A DNA stretch of 64,000 bases from Nematopogon swammerdamellus (Eukaryota > Arthropoda > Insecta > Lepidoptera > Adelidae): assembly GCA_946902875.1 (NCBI GenBank), contig OX336342.1, positions 14,253,523 to 14,317,522 on the forward strand, in the 5' to 3' direction. The number at the start of each line of letters is the position of its first letter. Position 1 is the stretch's first letter. This document shows, one piece after another, positions 11,401-20,942 of this stretch. The position numbers and the translations under genes were made by a program. A model generated the notes under the pieces. That model was not told the origin of the DNA. It saw only the letters and a list, made by a program, of their open reading frames with translations, and did no database searches.

Positions 11401-11732
11401 TTATCACCGCTAGCCGATCTGACGTAAACACCACTAGAGTTGTGAGCAGAAAATCCTTTTCCTTCTAGGATTTTGTGTGAATAGTCACCCAAGATGGAAA
11501 TAGGACTACCAGAGTCTAGAAGCCCACAAATGTTTACATCATTGTTGGTCTTAACGGTAACATAAGGTCTCAATCTGTCATTAGTATCGTCGAACAGAAT
11601 TGAGCTGAGATGATAGGATTTGAAAAATGTCGAGATAGTATCCAACCAATTTTTCCAATCAGCTGGATCAAAGTGACCAGAAGTGGAGATTGATGTCCGT
11701 GGTTTGGTCACGTTACCGTGGACAGGTTTTAG
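8478..11732 (-). CDS. pol: Pol polyprotein of the Ty3/gypsy element
   Basis: This frame encodes 1,084 residues after the frameshift; no ATG precedes it (the first conventional-looking start would be GTG at 11711-11709). Numbering from that GTG codon, the protease motif LLDSG is at 64-68 and reverse transcriptase spans about 225-400 with SSIDLSSAFW (D316) and YLDD (379-382). RNase H starts around 525 with HTDASG (D531). The integrase zinc-binding motif is H721, H728, C758, C761, and the catalytic triad is D791, D851, E887. All key residues are present. The order PR-RT-RH-IN is diagnostic of Ty3/gypsy rather than copia. Expressed as Gag-Pol, cleaved by its own protease, and used to copy and integrate the element. 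Confidence 0.96.
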   Translation of the reverse strand, partial: LKPVHGNVTKPRTSISTSGHFDPADWKNWLDTISTFFKSYHLSSILFDDTNDRLRPYVTVKTNNDVNICGLLDSGSPISILGDYSHKILEGKGFSAHNSSGVYVRSASGDKLDSIGCIYLDLEFNDLCRTVRFHIIPGIKDKVIFGLDFWNSFKLAPEVLQNVVCLCEDNFRDVSSIEFCKSKEHLANFDDLTNEQKLLADKVIEQFENISAEKAGLGRTTLCEHNIETVGNPIRRRNNRLSPVKLKALFKELDRMLQLDVVEPSESPWCSPVLLRQKKDESWRFCLDSRQLNAVTKRDSYNLPYISSILDSLREAKFLSSIDLSSAFWQIPLVKEAREKTAFYVPNRGLYHFKVLPFGLTNAPARQQRLMDSIFGPEFDDKVFCYLDDIIIISKSFSEHLELLLKVKERLEKANLTINRGKSQFFRRELKYLGHVVDEHGLRPDPEKVKVLLEYPSPKNRKELKRFLGVIGYHRRFIPNFSTIAAPLNKLTSTAKGTPPFQWSDEADKAFGELILTLANTPVMSCPDYTKPFEVHTDASGYGIGAMLCQNIDGVEKPVAFMSRSLNKHERNYSATEREALGVLAALEHWRCYIENGQTTKVYTDHSSLRWFLNLDNPTGRLARWSVRLAPFDIEIIHRKGALNVVPDALSRAVPVSSIQNNRDSEPDDWYDKIYTQCQNDPQSFSNFKVEDGKLYRYSRSKYDHNNEFDWKLVLRKAQRNSILEEYHCEPTAGHFGIFKTYKRISLLYYWPKMYLDVIKLVKDCETCQAYKHSRRAPLGLMGNPKICDRPFQSLSIDLVGPLPRSVNGHCYILVVTCCFTKYCFIFPLRKAIAPSIIKHLENNVFLVHGVPRTIIMDNGTQFTSRAMKTFLENYKVPQIHFTANYSPQVNTVERYNQTIETAISSFVGSDHRHWDKNLNKINFAINNSVNEATGFTPAFLVFGRELVLDGSLYSKSKDGDVQETFAPRDLYSENIGNLAHIFDKVQKKLYFAHEKSKNRYDLRHAEFEFDIGDICWKRTFKQSDATAHFAAKLAAKYEKCKIIGKFSPLIYGLSDLKGKRFAGRWHIKDLKPDTTATAVHAST

Positions 11733-12943
11733 TTTTTTTGTTTTTTAATCTTGCAATCGGGACAATCTGGTCGACGAACGTCCGGTTTACCACACCCGAA
11801 ACACTTAACGTTTCTCGGAGCCTGGCAGTTCCTCAGCGAGTGGTCGTCAGTTTTGCATCGGATGCAATAAAATTTGCTCGTTTTAGGTGATGCCTCGGAT
11901 TTGCTGACAGAGCATACCTTCACTATCGGCGCAGCGTCCTTTACAGTTTGTTGTTGATATGCTAGATCAGCAGCAAGAGAGGAGCTGTTCCCAGCAAGAG
12001 GTTCCGCGAATGCATCAGACATAGCTTGAGTTGTCTCTACCTTACGACAGACCTCTTTGAGCTTATCTATTGTTTTAACGTCGCTGAATGTTAACATTAG
12101 GTGGTAGCCTGGCCTAATGTTATGTAGTAGGATCTCTAGCCGATCCTCTTCAGTTAGTGGCTTAGTTAACCTACCGAAGAGTGAGTTCATGATTGCCAGA
12201 TAGATGACAATCGTCTCATTTTTTCCTTGTGTTCTAGCGCGGATTTCGCTCAAAAGCCTATAATCATAATCCACGACGTCGAATTCATCCAAAAGTGTAG
12301 ATTTGAGTTGCTCCCAATCACCAAAACTGTCACGGTTACCCCGGTACCAGTGTAGCGCTGGACCAGTGAACATTTCCGGTGCCATCTGTAGAAGTTTAGC
12401 ATTCGAGAGATTTCTAGACACGCTTATTTCCTTTACCCTTTCTAGAAAAGCGCGTACACAGCTTTTACCATCGTACTTAATTTTAAGTGCATCCGCATTC
12501 ACGTTGTGCACACAGTTTACAGTGACGATCGATTCGGAGGAAGATGGTGACTTAGGTATGTCTGGTTTACTGCTGGGTGGAGATACCAGCATGTCCTCCA
12601 ATTTTTTAAGCTGACCTTTTATTTTTGTCAAAGCCTCGACCTCCTCGTCGTTAGACGCAACCATCCTTCTCGCCCGGTGATGCAGGTGACATACTAGAGC
12701 CTTGAACCTTTGCGAGTTAGAGTCGGTCTTGTAAGCGTCCTCTATTTTAGCGACCAGGACCGAGTGTTCCTCTTCGAATGTGAAGTCGGTTTCTTCCAAT
12801 TCGGACTCAGGATAGAATTTCACAATTTCTGCGACCTGTTTTCTAAGTTCCGCCACGGTGGCCTTAGGTGTCTCCCCACGAATCAAGACTTCGTACTGGA
12901 GTTCATCCTTTCTCAAGGTCCCATATGAAATTTTGAAATCCAT
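11729..12943 (-). CDS. gag: Gag polyprotein of the Ty3/gypsy element
   Basis: 404 codons from an ATG at 12943. The C-terminus has one canonical zinc knuckle (CIRCKTDDHSLRNC, C-x2-C-x4-H-x4-C). A second, CFGCGKPDVRRPDC, has V where the histidine should be, so its metal binding is doubtful. The central part contains 'LHWYRGNRDSFGDWEQ', typical of retrotransposon capsid domains. The last codons form a lysine-rich tail overlapping the frameshift site. The protein should form the particle that packages element RNA. Intact, no stops. Confidence 0.94.
   Translation of the reverse strand: MDFKISYGTLRKDELQYEVLIRGETPKATVAELRKQVAEIVKFYPESELEETDFTFEEEHSVLVAKIEDAYKTDSNSQRFKALVCHLHHRARRMVASNDEEVEALTKIKGQLKKLEDMLVSPPSSKPDIPKSPSSSESIVTVNCVHNVNADALKIKYDGKSCVRAFLERVKEISVSRNLSNAKLLQMAPEMFTGPALHWYRGNRDSFGDWEQLKSTLLDEFDVVDYDYRLLSEIRARTQGKNETIVIYLAIMNSLFGRLTKPLTEEDRLEILLHNIRPGYHLMLTFSDVKTIDKLKEVCRKVETTQAMSDAFAEPLAGNSSSLAADLAYQQQTVKDAAPIVKVCSVSKSEASPKTSKFYCIRCKTDDHSLRNCQAPRNVKCFGCGKPDVRRPDCPDCKIKKQKN
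11732..11738 (-). promoter_or_regulatory. Programmed -1 frameshift heptamer (gag-pol)
   Basis: On the - strand A AAA AAC is in the gag frame, immediately before the gag TAA stop (11731-11729). Pol lies in the -1 frame and is open from 11744, so a slip here joins them. A AAA AAC is a classical slippery heptamer (as in MMTV gag-pro). I did not identify the downstream stimulatory structure with confidence. Confidence 0.85.
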
Positions 12944-13606
12944 TTTAGTGCTAAGATTAGTTCCAGTCCGAATTAGAAGTTCCCGGTTAAGTGTACCTCG
13001 GTAAGGTATAATAAGCAGTGTAATGAGTTAGATGGTGCAAGATCAAGTTTAAAATGCATCCAATTGAAGAGTACAGAAAGCATTCTTCAATATACACAAA
13101 CCGCCATGCATTTTCCCAGATTTCAACGAGCTTTCAAAAGAGTTTGAGAAGCGTTGAATATTCGTAAGGACTGTCAAGGTAAAACAAATGAATCCAGTAT
13201 AAATATTCCGTAATCTTCTAAATTAGGATATCCCTATCTGGATATATCAAAGATTTTCTAGAACGCAATATTATACTTTCAATGTAGATTACAAAGTCCC
13301 TTACAAGGATGAATATTCTAAGATTATTTAAAATATACTATATCAAAACTAAAGCAAGGATGAGACTAAGCTGCTAAGAAATTTTGACAAACAGTATAGT
13401 GAATTCCCGCGGTCAATGTTTTTTTTTTTATTACTTCCAGTGAGTGAGGTTTACAGCGGCCTACCACCCTACATACACAACTAAACTAATTTAAGATTAA
13501 AACCGCTTAAACTATAATTAAGATAATAATTGACCGGGAGTGTTTGCAGCTATGAGCCTAGGATCAAAACTTCGGTTATCCTCCTAAACCGTTCTCGAAA
13601 CTACCA
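12944..13606 (-). other. Leader of the gypsy element
   Basis: Untranslated segment between PBS and gag ATG; packaging signals are expected here in the family but none is identifiable by eye. Confidence 0.6.
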
Positions 13607-13618
13607 AGTTGGGCGCCA
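13607..13618 (-). other. Primer-binding site of the gypsy element
   Basis: The - strand reads TGGCGCCCAAC one base inside the 5' LTR. It matches the 3' end complement of a tRNA-Lys, the primer used by Drosophila gypsy and several retroviruses. Assignment to Lys rests on family knowledge. Confidence 0.8.
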
Positions 13619-13619
13619 T

Positions 13620-14699
13620 TGTTACCTTCATGGTTTAAAATAGAATAAAAGATTCCCAGAATGTAAACTATTTTATTTAACCAAAGGTAATTAATTTTAT
13701 TTTAATTAAAGCAAGAAAGGTCGAGGTTCGGTGGTAGCTCCGAGCGGTCTTATAAAATACCTAAATACCTAAGAAGCTTCCATTAACTAGACGAACCAGA
13801 ATACTCCTAACTAATCAGGCATTATAACCAGGTAACAAGAATAACAAGAGAGACAAGAGAACTAGTTACAGATCTTCATAAAATATAACCAGGTATTTTT
13901 ACCTTGGTTTTGATAACCAGGTAAAACAAGTAAAAGATAACCAGGTAACCGGTAACGGATAACCGAATCAGGGTCGCACCCTAAGCTCACACCACGACGA
14001 CAGCACGTAACGACGCGTAATGTCCTAGCATGTAAAAATAGAACTGATATCACTCAGCTGTGAGCCTCAAGACAGTCTTGGTCGAGGCTCCGCACTCGTG
14101 GAACGCGACATCACCAGATCCTACAGACGCCTCCCCGGAACGGCTCGAGTGACACGGGTTTACGCTGTGCACTGGTGTCTAGGTGAAGGCAGACTTCACA
14201 GGAATCGGCACACAGCCTCCTGACCGCGAACTGTCGATCAAACACAGGTTTGATGTAACACAAGTTTTATCATAAAACCTACGGCGTTTCAATGCACAAC
14301 ACAGCCACTGTTGACAAATATGTGCAGGCTTTGTAATGAATAAGAATCTTTGCCTTCTAATCCACGCCTAAGGCCATGGATTACAAATTGTATCTACATA
14401 TATTTTTACAAAGAGAAAATGTTTATCCAAAATAAACCCCACTCACCATTGCTAGTTCGCCTCAGTACACGGTTGAGATGCCGCTTGAACTTATATCGCT
14501 AGATTATCCATCCTAGATGCAATTATATTTACAATTTCTCTACGGAAGCTTTTTATAGTCCGTCTTAGTTTTTCAAGTCAGTGACATCCGTCGTCCGCTT
14601 TGCGCATGTCAAATTTGACAATCTCCAGACACAATCTTATTTTAAATAATTTACAGCAGTATACGAAAGTCATTGTACGGCGGATTTTCCCCCGTAACA
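13620..14699 (-). repeat. 5' LTR of the gypsy element
   Basis: Promoter LTR. The - strand TATAAAAA box is at 14557-14550, 142 nt from the LTR start. Sequence identical by eye to 6650-7729. Confidence 0.95.
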
Positions 14700-14703
14700 A
14701 TAG

Positions 14704-15497
14704 ATACTGAAAAAAAATTAATTTCTTTTATAGATATCGGCCTAACAATGTCACAACAAAGAGGTGAATGTACATTTTCGGATTTTTTCCACGTGCTGGC
14801 CCACTATCTATCAGAGACCGTGGCGGCCTCGCACTGGGCGTGGCGCGTGACAGGAAAACCATCGATAGAACAACAACAACAATTAACACGCTGCGCTGTA
14901 TCAAGAAGGCGTCTCTACTGCCAGCCCGCTATCATAACCAGTGCTTTGATAGGAGGAACCTTCCGATTTGAGAGCGATCACGTAAAAATCTAGCGCGCGA
15001 CTGAGAGATCTAATATCACATCGCATTGCTTAGAAATTTAACACAAAAAAAAAGAAATACAACAGCTGCCCATGTGGCAGCTGTTGTATTAAAACGTGTA
15101 AAAATTAAAACGTGTAAAAGTGTTGTGTTGTAACAAGGTGGTGATAATAAACAACATATCACAATAATTTTTTATAAGATCAAAGAACTTTATTGCAGCA
15201 TAAAATATTTACAAAACTACAAACTAAACTTATTTAAAAGATTAGAAATACTTACAAGTAAAAGTATTCCGACATGGGGGACAAGGGCATGGTCCCCATG
15301 ACGGATGCAGCGTTCTCCATTTAAAATGGTTAGATGATAACTCTGCTTTCATCGGAGCTACATACTACTACTTAGGTATAATAATGCATGCCAAATAATA
15401 ATACGAGCACACCTAGTATGGTTTTAATGAATATCAAAATTCGAGGTACTGTTACAATATGTGAACTTCATATTGTATCCCTCTTACTTCTTTGCCC
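14704..15497. other. Non-coding with one strong hairpin
   Basis: Resumes the sequence interrupted by the gypsy insertion. At 15056-15090 a perfect 15-bp inverted repeat (aatacaacagctgcc / ggcagctgttgtatt) flanks a 5-nt loop, followed by two 'aaaacgtgtaaaa' repeats. The short open frames here have no domains. Confidence 0.5.
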
Positions 15498-15676
15498 CAC
15501 GCTGTATCCCGAAAATCGGGGTAAGCCGTGTAATCGGAGTTGTGCTGTAGGTACTCTTGTAAACTCTTGTAAATAACAGCGCAACACCGACCACCACGTT
15601 TAGCAAAGTATTCGGACAAGATAACTGTCAAGCAGCAGGTAGGGCACGAAGACCCACCCGCTGCATGACTCGGTGG
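15498..15676 (-). repeat. SINE-C fragment
   Basis: The reverse complement matches the 3' half of the 32619-32957 copy, from 'cttccaccgagtcatgcag' to 'ccccgattttcgggatacag'. The head is missing. Confidence 0.8.
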
Positions 15677-15892
15677 AAGGACAATTCCACCGTGTCATTT
15701 TAATAACATAAGAGACTACAAGTACATAGTTATGTAGCTAGTTTAAATATATATCTTTTATTATTATTAATATCGACACAAGCAAAGCACGAAATTAACT
15801 CGAACAATAAAGAAATAAGAGGGTTGAGATATGTAATAAGTGTTTCCACTTTTGGTAGGTTGAAAATACGAGTAGATTGTTCAGATAAGGGC

Positions 15893-16005
15893 TCGTACCC
15901 ATACTACGTGACCGATTTTATGAGGGGGGTTCGAGAAATACCATGGTCAGTCACAAGGGGGGGGGGGGGGGGGGGGGGGTAGTGCCAAGTCACGTAGTTC
16001 AAAAT
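15893..16005 (+). repeat. Poly-G MITE-like element, copy 1
   Basis: 'acccatactacgtgaccg' at the left and 'aagtcacgtagttc' at the right form a short inverted repeat. Between them 'accatggtcagtcacaag' is followed by 23 consecutive G (15957-15979). A second copy in the same orientation is at 17540-17670. Confidence 0.65.
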
Positions 16006-16273
16006 CAAAAATAAAAAAAAAATCAAAATTTTTATTATATCATAAAATATAGATATTTAACATACAATATAATGTGTTACAATTTCAAATATATTTATCT
16101 ATCTACCATTATTGCTTTCTGCCCCCAAACTAGCCATGGAGGCTGTGCTATGGAAGGCAGTGCTTCTACCATAATAGTCATATGCGGGCAAACAATACAA
16201 CAACATAACATTGTGTTAAGATAACATCATCTTACATAACAACATAACCTCATTTTAATCCATCAAGTATTTT

Positions 16274-16337
16274 ATTTATCTGTAAGTGTGTGTCTGTGTG
16301 TGGGTGTGTATGTGTGAGGGGGTGTGTGTGTGTGAGA

Positions 16338-16370
<33 letters not shown>

Positions 16371-16379
16371 GGGGGGGGG
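16274..16379 (+). repeat. (GT)n microsatellite with terminal G run
   Basis: Imperfect then perfect GT repeats ending in nine to ten G. Confidence 0.9.
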
Positions 16380-16475
16380 AGGTACTTCTTTCTGTTTTCT
16401 GACTTTACTTTATAATGTCTTAGTTACAGTTATATTTTACAATATATTTAATTGTGTATACAAAAAAGTAATTTT

Positions 16476-17333
16476 AAAGTTCAATATGGGAATATCTTGT
16501 GTGTTGCCTGGACGTTACTGAGGAACTCCTGGACAAGCTTGAGCGTCTGCAAAACATGTGTATACGCTTCATTTTCGGTTTACGTAAGTACGACCATGTT
16601 TCACAATACCGCAGACGTCTCAAGTGGCTCCCAATCCGTCTCCGCAGAAATTCCCACATTCTTGGCCTTCTTTATTCTTGTATCAACAACCCTTCTGCTC
16701 CCGAGTACCTATCTTCGCGTTTTCAGTACTTATCTTCCCACGGTGTAACGCTTCGGTCAAGTGATGATAATATCTTAGCCATTTCCACTCATAAAACTGG
16801 ATATTACACAAACTCCTTTTCTGTGCACGCAGCTCGGCTGTGGAATCTACTACCTCACTGTATACGGCACTGCAAGTCGCTTCCGTTATTCAAAAAACAC
16901 TTAAAGTTGTACTATCTCCGTCAGTGTGAAGTCAAAAACTAAAAAATCCTTTAATTCTGAATGGACAAGTATGTATGTATATATTTAGGTATTATGTATT
17001 ATATAAATTGTAATTCATATGTATTTAATTTAATCTATAAATAGTAATTTATACGTTTAATGTAACTAGTATGTACTTATATGTAGTGTATGTTATAGTA
17101 TATATTATAGTTATTTTCCTTATATTATATTTTACATTCCCACACTCAAGTCTTTTGCTACTACCTACTTATATCTCGCAACATACGACTCTCAAACATC
17201 CAAAGGTTGACTGGGAGAAATCCCTGTAAGGGATAAGTCCGCCTTTGCCCCTCATGTAAATTTCTTATTGTGTGTTTATGTTAAATGTTTTTTGGATCAA
17301 TAAAGTATTTCTATCTATCTATCTATCTATCTT
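16476..17333 (+). mobile_element. 5'-truncated CR1/Jockey-type LINE
   Basis: An open frame to 16942 translates to the C-terminal part of a LINE reverse transcriptase: 'LDKLERLQNMCIRFIFGLRK', 'RRRLKWLPIRLRR' and 'AARLWNLLPHCIR' are the usual post-RT motifs, here without the catalytic YADD region. The 3' untranslated region contains 'gataagtccgcctttgc' and AATAAAGTATT. It ends in an (ATCT)n microsatellite at 17309-17333, as many CR1-group elements do. The remaining frame is intact, so truncation is recent relative to its decay. Confidence 0.85.
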
Positions 17334-17539
17334 GTCCAAAGTGGTTACAAAGTTCATTGTTATTTGAAAAAAATTAATAAAACCATAAATACCTTGTACA
17401 TGTGAGCATAGTTTTCATTTCCTGCTGATTTACTACCTTGTACCGTTTACACCACACTAAGATCTCAAATATTGATTAAATAGGCTAAAAATAGCAATTT
17501 CTATGTAAAGAAATAGCTATTTTATAATATTTAAAATAC

Positions 17540-17670
17540 TGCGTGAAATTGGGGGAGGGGGGGGGGTCTGAGCACATACCACGGTAGGTCACAAGGGGGG
17601 GGGGGGGGGGGGGGGGAGGGAGGGGGTCGAAAAGTGGGTAAAATTGGTCACGTAGTATGGGTAGGAGTCC
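17540..17670 (+). repeat. Poly-G MITE-like element, copy 2
   Basis: 'taccacggtaggtcacaag' is followed by 22 G (17595-17616), then 'agggaggggg' and the terminus 'attggtcacgtagtatggg', which is the inverse of the start of copy 1 at 15893. Confidence 0.65.
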
Positions 17671-17884
17671 TAATCTTTATTATCTAAAAGAAAGGAGGTA
17701 TAAAAAATATATGTGAATGTTTTTTTAAGTGAGCCCTCACCTTTAAAGCTAAACTACGTATTTAATAAGTGTATGAGAAATATTCAAATGTCATAAGAAA
17801 GAGTGTAAGAGTCTTTAGGTATTGAATAGATGTCACATTTTATGTTATTAACATTACACTAAAAAAACAAAAACAAAAAACACA

Positions 17885-18125
17885 TTTTTCCCGTGCCCCT
17901 TACTAGGTGGTAGGCTCAAATTGTAGCCGACTGGGTTGGTACCACCGTACTGGATGTAAGATGGCCGCATAGCAGCCTCGGTTGTTTTCTCCTCTAGTCC
18001 AGTATAGCCAGCAATCCAGGAAAATCTCCGGTATAGCACCTACCTTCTCGGAGGTGATATTGGCTGGTCGGAGCATGTGCTTTGGCCCCTCCGACTCAGC
18101 CAACCATACCGGATTACACAAAAAA
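17885..18125 (+). repeat. SINE-B copy
   Basis: Contains the core 'ccttactaggtggtagg', 'ggttggtaccaccgtactgg' and the SINE-B tail 'ggaggtgatattggctggtc', 'ttggcccctccgactcagcc', 'taccggattacac' plus A run. Nearly the same sequence recurs at 27465-27715. The head is truncated. Confidence 0.85.
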
Positions 18126-19085
18126 TATTTATTACCTATTATGAGATTGCGCAAAAGCTTCGTCAGCGCTTTCCTAACACACAGCGTTGTTCTCTCGGCG
18201 TGGCACGTTCTCGCGGCGTTTCTCGCTCGCTCTCGTTAGATGGGAGGCCACAATTTTCAGATAATATTAGGAACCTATTAAATAAGTTCGTAGAAGCACA
18301 CTGCAGGCAGGGGCTGATTGTTCACAAGCAACTTACGTGCACTTTTGACATCGCACTTTTTACCGCTACTCACTCTGGCAAGTCTCGCATTGTTTTTGAT
18401 AAATTATTCCGTCTATGCGTCTGAAATGTTTAACATTAAATTTGACTTTGAAGAGGTCAAGACCAACGTTGCATTTTTCGTTTTCGAATTAAGCAATAAT
18501 TTAAAAATAGTTTTATCCTTGACCCTGAAAAAATGTTAAACCGTCTGTCGAATTTAAATTGTTTTACAAAAAGAAGCTTTCCGGGCAAAGAGATTTTATG
18601 TTTCCGGGATCATCATATGCAGTTGTCAACGGAGCGGTTATGCAGAACGGCGAGTAATAGCTGTTTTTAATTATATCCAGCCATTTTAATTTCCTAAAAG
18701 ATATTTTTATAAATAACGTGATATTTAATTATACAAAACTATGAGATATATTGACTAAATAAAATAAAGCAAAAACGGACAATATATTACTGGCGTCACG
18801 ATAGTGCTCTTACCTAGTACGGCCTCCTGGCAGCACTTCCGCACTACCCATCACTGAAAACAGCTCGACGCACTTGTGACCTCCTTGTAACTTTGCATTG
18901 GAGTTCAGATGGTAATGATGATTATTGATGAAATATGATTATTTCTGTGATGCTGAATACAAGCTAAAATATATAGCCAAAGGGCACATTTAACATTTTC
19001 ACGTATCATTCCTCCCCTACATTTTTGGTATAGAGAACTACACGCACTATGCACATGTCACTATGCCCAACATCAGTCGAATGAA
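18126..19085. other. Non-coding
   Basis: A 115-codon frame at 18077-18424 starts inside the SINE and has no recognisable domain. The rest is AT-rich. Confidence 0.4.
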
Positions 19086-19089
19086 GACA

Positions 19090-19230
19090 GTCAAAAACAG
19101 CCAATAACACCTCTCCTCACCTAACCACGCTCAGTGAGGCGTAATGCCAGCTATGAGGTGGAAATTTAAGTCCACCTTTATGTGACAATTTGTTCGCACG
19201 CCTTTTGAAGACACCCAGGTTGTAACGCGC
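19090..19230. repeat. Dispersed repeat, second copy at 42190-42340
   Basis: 'cagccaataacacctctcct', 'cagtgaggcg', 'gacaatttgttcgcacgcct' and 'cccaggtt' occur in the same order at 42205-42320. Family unknown. Confidence 0.6.
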
Positions 19231-19263
19231 TCACCGCCTATAATTTGCATCAGACTACTCTAA

Positions 19264-19516
19264 TTTTTATGGACACTGACACGGTAGGCTACATCACCTA
19301 GACAACATCCGTGATGTCAGCCGATAACACCGGATGAACTAGGTGCCATGTCAGGCTTCCCTTCATTTCATGTCGACTACACTGAACTAGACGGAAAACA
19401 CGAACTATTTACATAGCCGTTTCGACCGAGACGTTTCGCTCAGTTCAGTGGTACCAACCAGGCCGGGATAAACCCTACCACCTAGTAAGGTAAGAAGGGA
19501 AGGGACCTACAATTTA
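19264..19516 (-). repeat. SINE-A copy lacking the head
   Basis: The reverse complement gives core 'taggtcccttcccttcttac', 'tatgtaaatagttcgtgttt' and tail 'tgtagcctaccgtgtcagtg'. The 5S-like head is missing because the copy stops at the core. Confidence 0.85.
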
Positions 19517-20149
19517 ACGTCTTAACACACGTTTTGATACGAGATTCCACATTTTAGACATAAGGATTTGTTTTGCACACCATTCGATTGACTTTTTGCA
19601 CACAATTAGATTAACTTTTCACCTGTTCGAGGATTTTATGCTCTTTCGATTCTTACAATTTATTTGCCTATACGAATTTGCAAGAAGTACTGAAATTGTA
19701 CAATTTACATTTGAAATTGATTCTTTACATTTGTAGATGGCATGCAGCTTACTTATGTATGCACCTTCGGGGTGGCCGCTGCAGTCGCTCATTTTAACTC
19801 TGAATAGCGCACGCCCGCACACTTCAATGCCCCAATGCACGGGCGATATCCAACGCGACTTCCTTTGAACATCGACCTTCTTTTAAAATTGATCGACTAT
19901 TCACATATCGATGATATTCCCTTTTCGCGTAATTCCGTATTTAAATGGGCCTTATAAAATTTGAAGTAGGCTTAATTCATATTTTACATATTAAATACAA
20001 GGTTATAAAAGTGATGTGATAGACATATCAAACTTTACTTTCAGTATTACAATAGTTTGACGAATTATGGAATATGTTGTGGTTCTTACACTTTTTTTTT
20101 AATTTTGTGTTGTAAACAAAGATTTAAATAAAAATCTTAAAAATTTTGT
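19517..20149. other. Non-coding
   Basis: No gene or bounded repeat recognised; the 73-codon frame at 19619-19840 (-) is featureless. Confidence 0.4.
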
Positions 20150-20395
20150 TAAAAAGCGGTCAAGTGTCTTCAACTCGCGTCGAGAGGGTTCCGTACCATT
20201 CCGTTTTCCGTGAGAACTTGGCTCAGGATTTTCGTTTAGGTTTTCCTGTAAAATATAAGAGAGGCCCTGTATTCCCTATTTTTATAGAGGGGGTTATGAG
20301 AATTGACGATTTTTAGGGTTTTTTTTATATTTTACGCTTTTTTTTATACGCTTTTCTTCTTTTGAGGCACGGAACCCTAAACTTTAAGTAAGTGA
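20150..20395 (-). repeat. CGGTGCGCGAGTC-family fragment
   Basis: Starts 'gcggtcaagtgtcttcaact', then 'gagagggttccgtaccattc', and ends 'gaggcacggaaccctaaac'. Collinear with 36254-36480. Confidence 0.65.
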
Positions 20396-20586
20396 ACAAA
20401 GTTTCATATCATCGAGATGATATGTGGAAGTGGGTCCAAATTTTAAGTATACAGTATGTACATACATAAACTAGCGATAAGTTCGCATTTGCGCATTCCT
20501 GTATTTCTTTTTCTTTCATGCACATACTGTTTTCTGTGCATTGTGCAATAGTGTTTTTCATTTTATACTATTTTTATTTATATTGT

Positions 20587-20942
20587 CAGCTTCGGTAGCT
20601 CAGTGGTGCGATCTGTCGACTATCGTTCGTCATCATAAGCACACTTGGGCGCGTTCAGAATTAGTGACAGATCGACCGTAGGGCATGACCGTGGGTTGGA
20701 TTCCATGTAAAACTGCAGGTCCCTTCCCTTCTTACCTCATAAGGTGGTTAGTACCACCACATTGAATTAACGATCGGTCAAGACGGCAATGTAAATAGTT
20801 TGTGATTTCCGTCCGGTTCGGTGTTGCCGGCACGACCAAAAGGGAAGCACTGACATGGTACCTAGTTCACCAAGGTGTTATAGGCTGACAGCACGGATGT
20901 TGTAGGTGATGTTGCCAACGGTGTCAGCTTCCATAAAACATT
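20587..20942 (+). repeat. Full-length-like SINE-A copy
   Basis: Begins 'cttcggtagctcagtggt', an A-box-like tRNA segment. A degenerate 5S-like stretch follows ('ataagcacacttgggcgcgt'), then 'gggttggattcc', the shared core (about 20707-20770) and the complete tail to 'gtcagcttccataaaa'. It abuts a foldback element at its 3' end. Head composition differs from the 24057 copy. Confidence 0.85.

Larger units (their letters stand above)
6650..14699 (-). mobile_element. Complete Ty3/gypsy LTR retrotransposon
   Basis: An 8,050-bp element read on the - strand. It has two 1,080-bp LTRs in direct orientation (offset exactly 6,970 bp) and a 4-bp target duplication 'atag' (6646-6649 and 14700-14703). Each LTR starts TGTTACG and ends GGTAACA in element orientation. 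Internal features in order: PBS next to the 5' LTR, about 660 nt of leader, gag, gag-pol -1 frameshift site, pol (protease, reverse transcriptase, RNase H, integrase), about 730 nt without a gene, PPT. I compared the two LTRs line by line and found no difference, and neither gag nor pol has a stop or frameshift. The insertion is therefore very recent and may be competent. No env-like frame with a signal peptide or membrane anchor exists, so it is a retrotransposon rather than an errantivirus-type element. Clade within Ty3/gypsy not assigned. Confidence 0.97.

Noticed and set aside
15893..17670. One large transposon bounded by inverted 'acccatactacgtgacc' ends
   Set aside because: Each end belongs to its own small poly-G element in the same orientation, and the LINE and microsatellite between them look independent.
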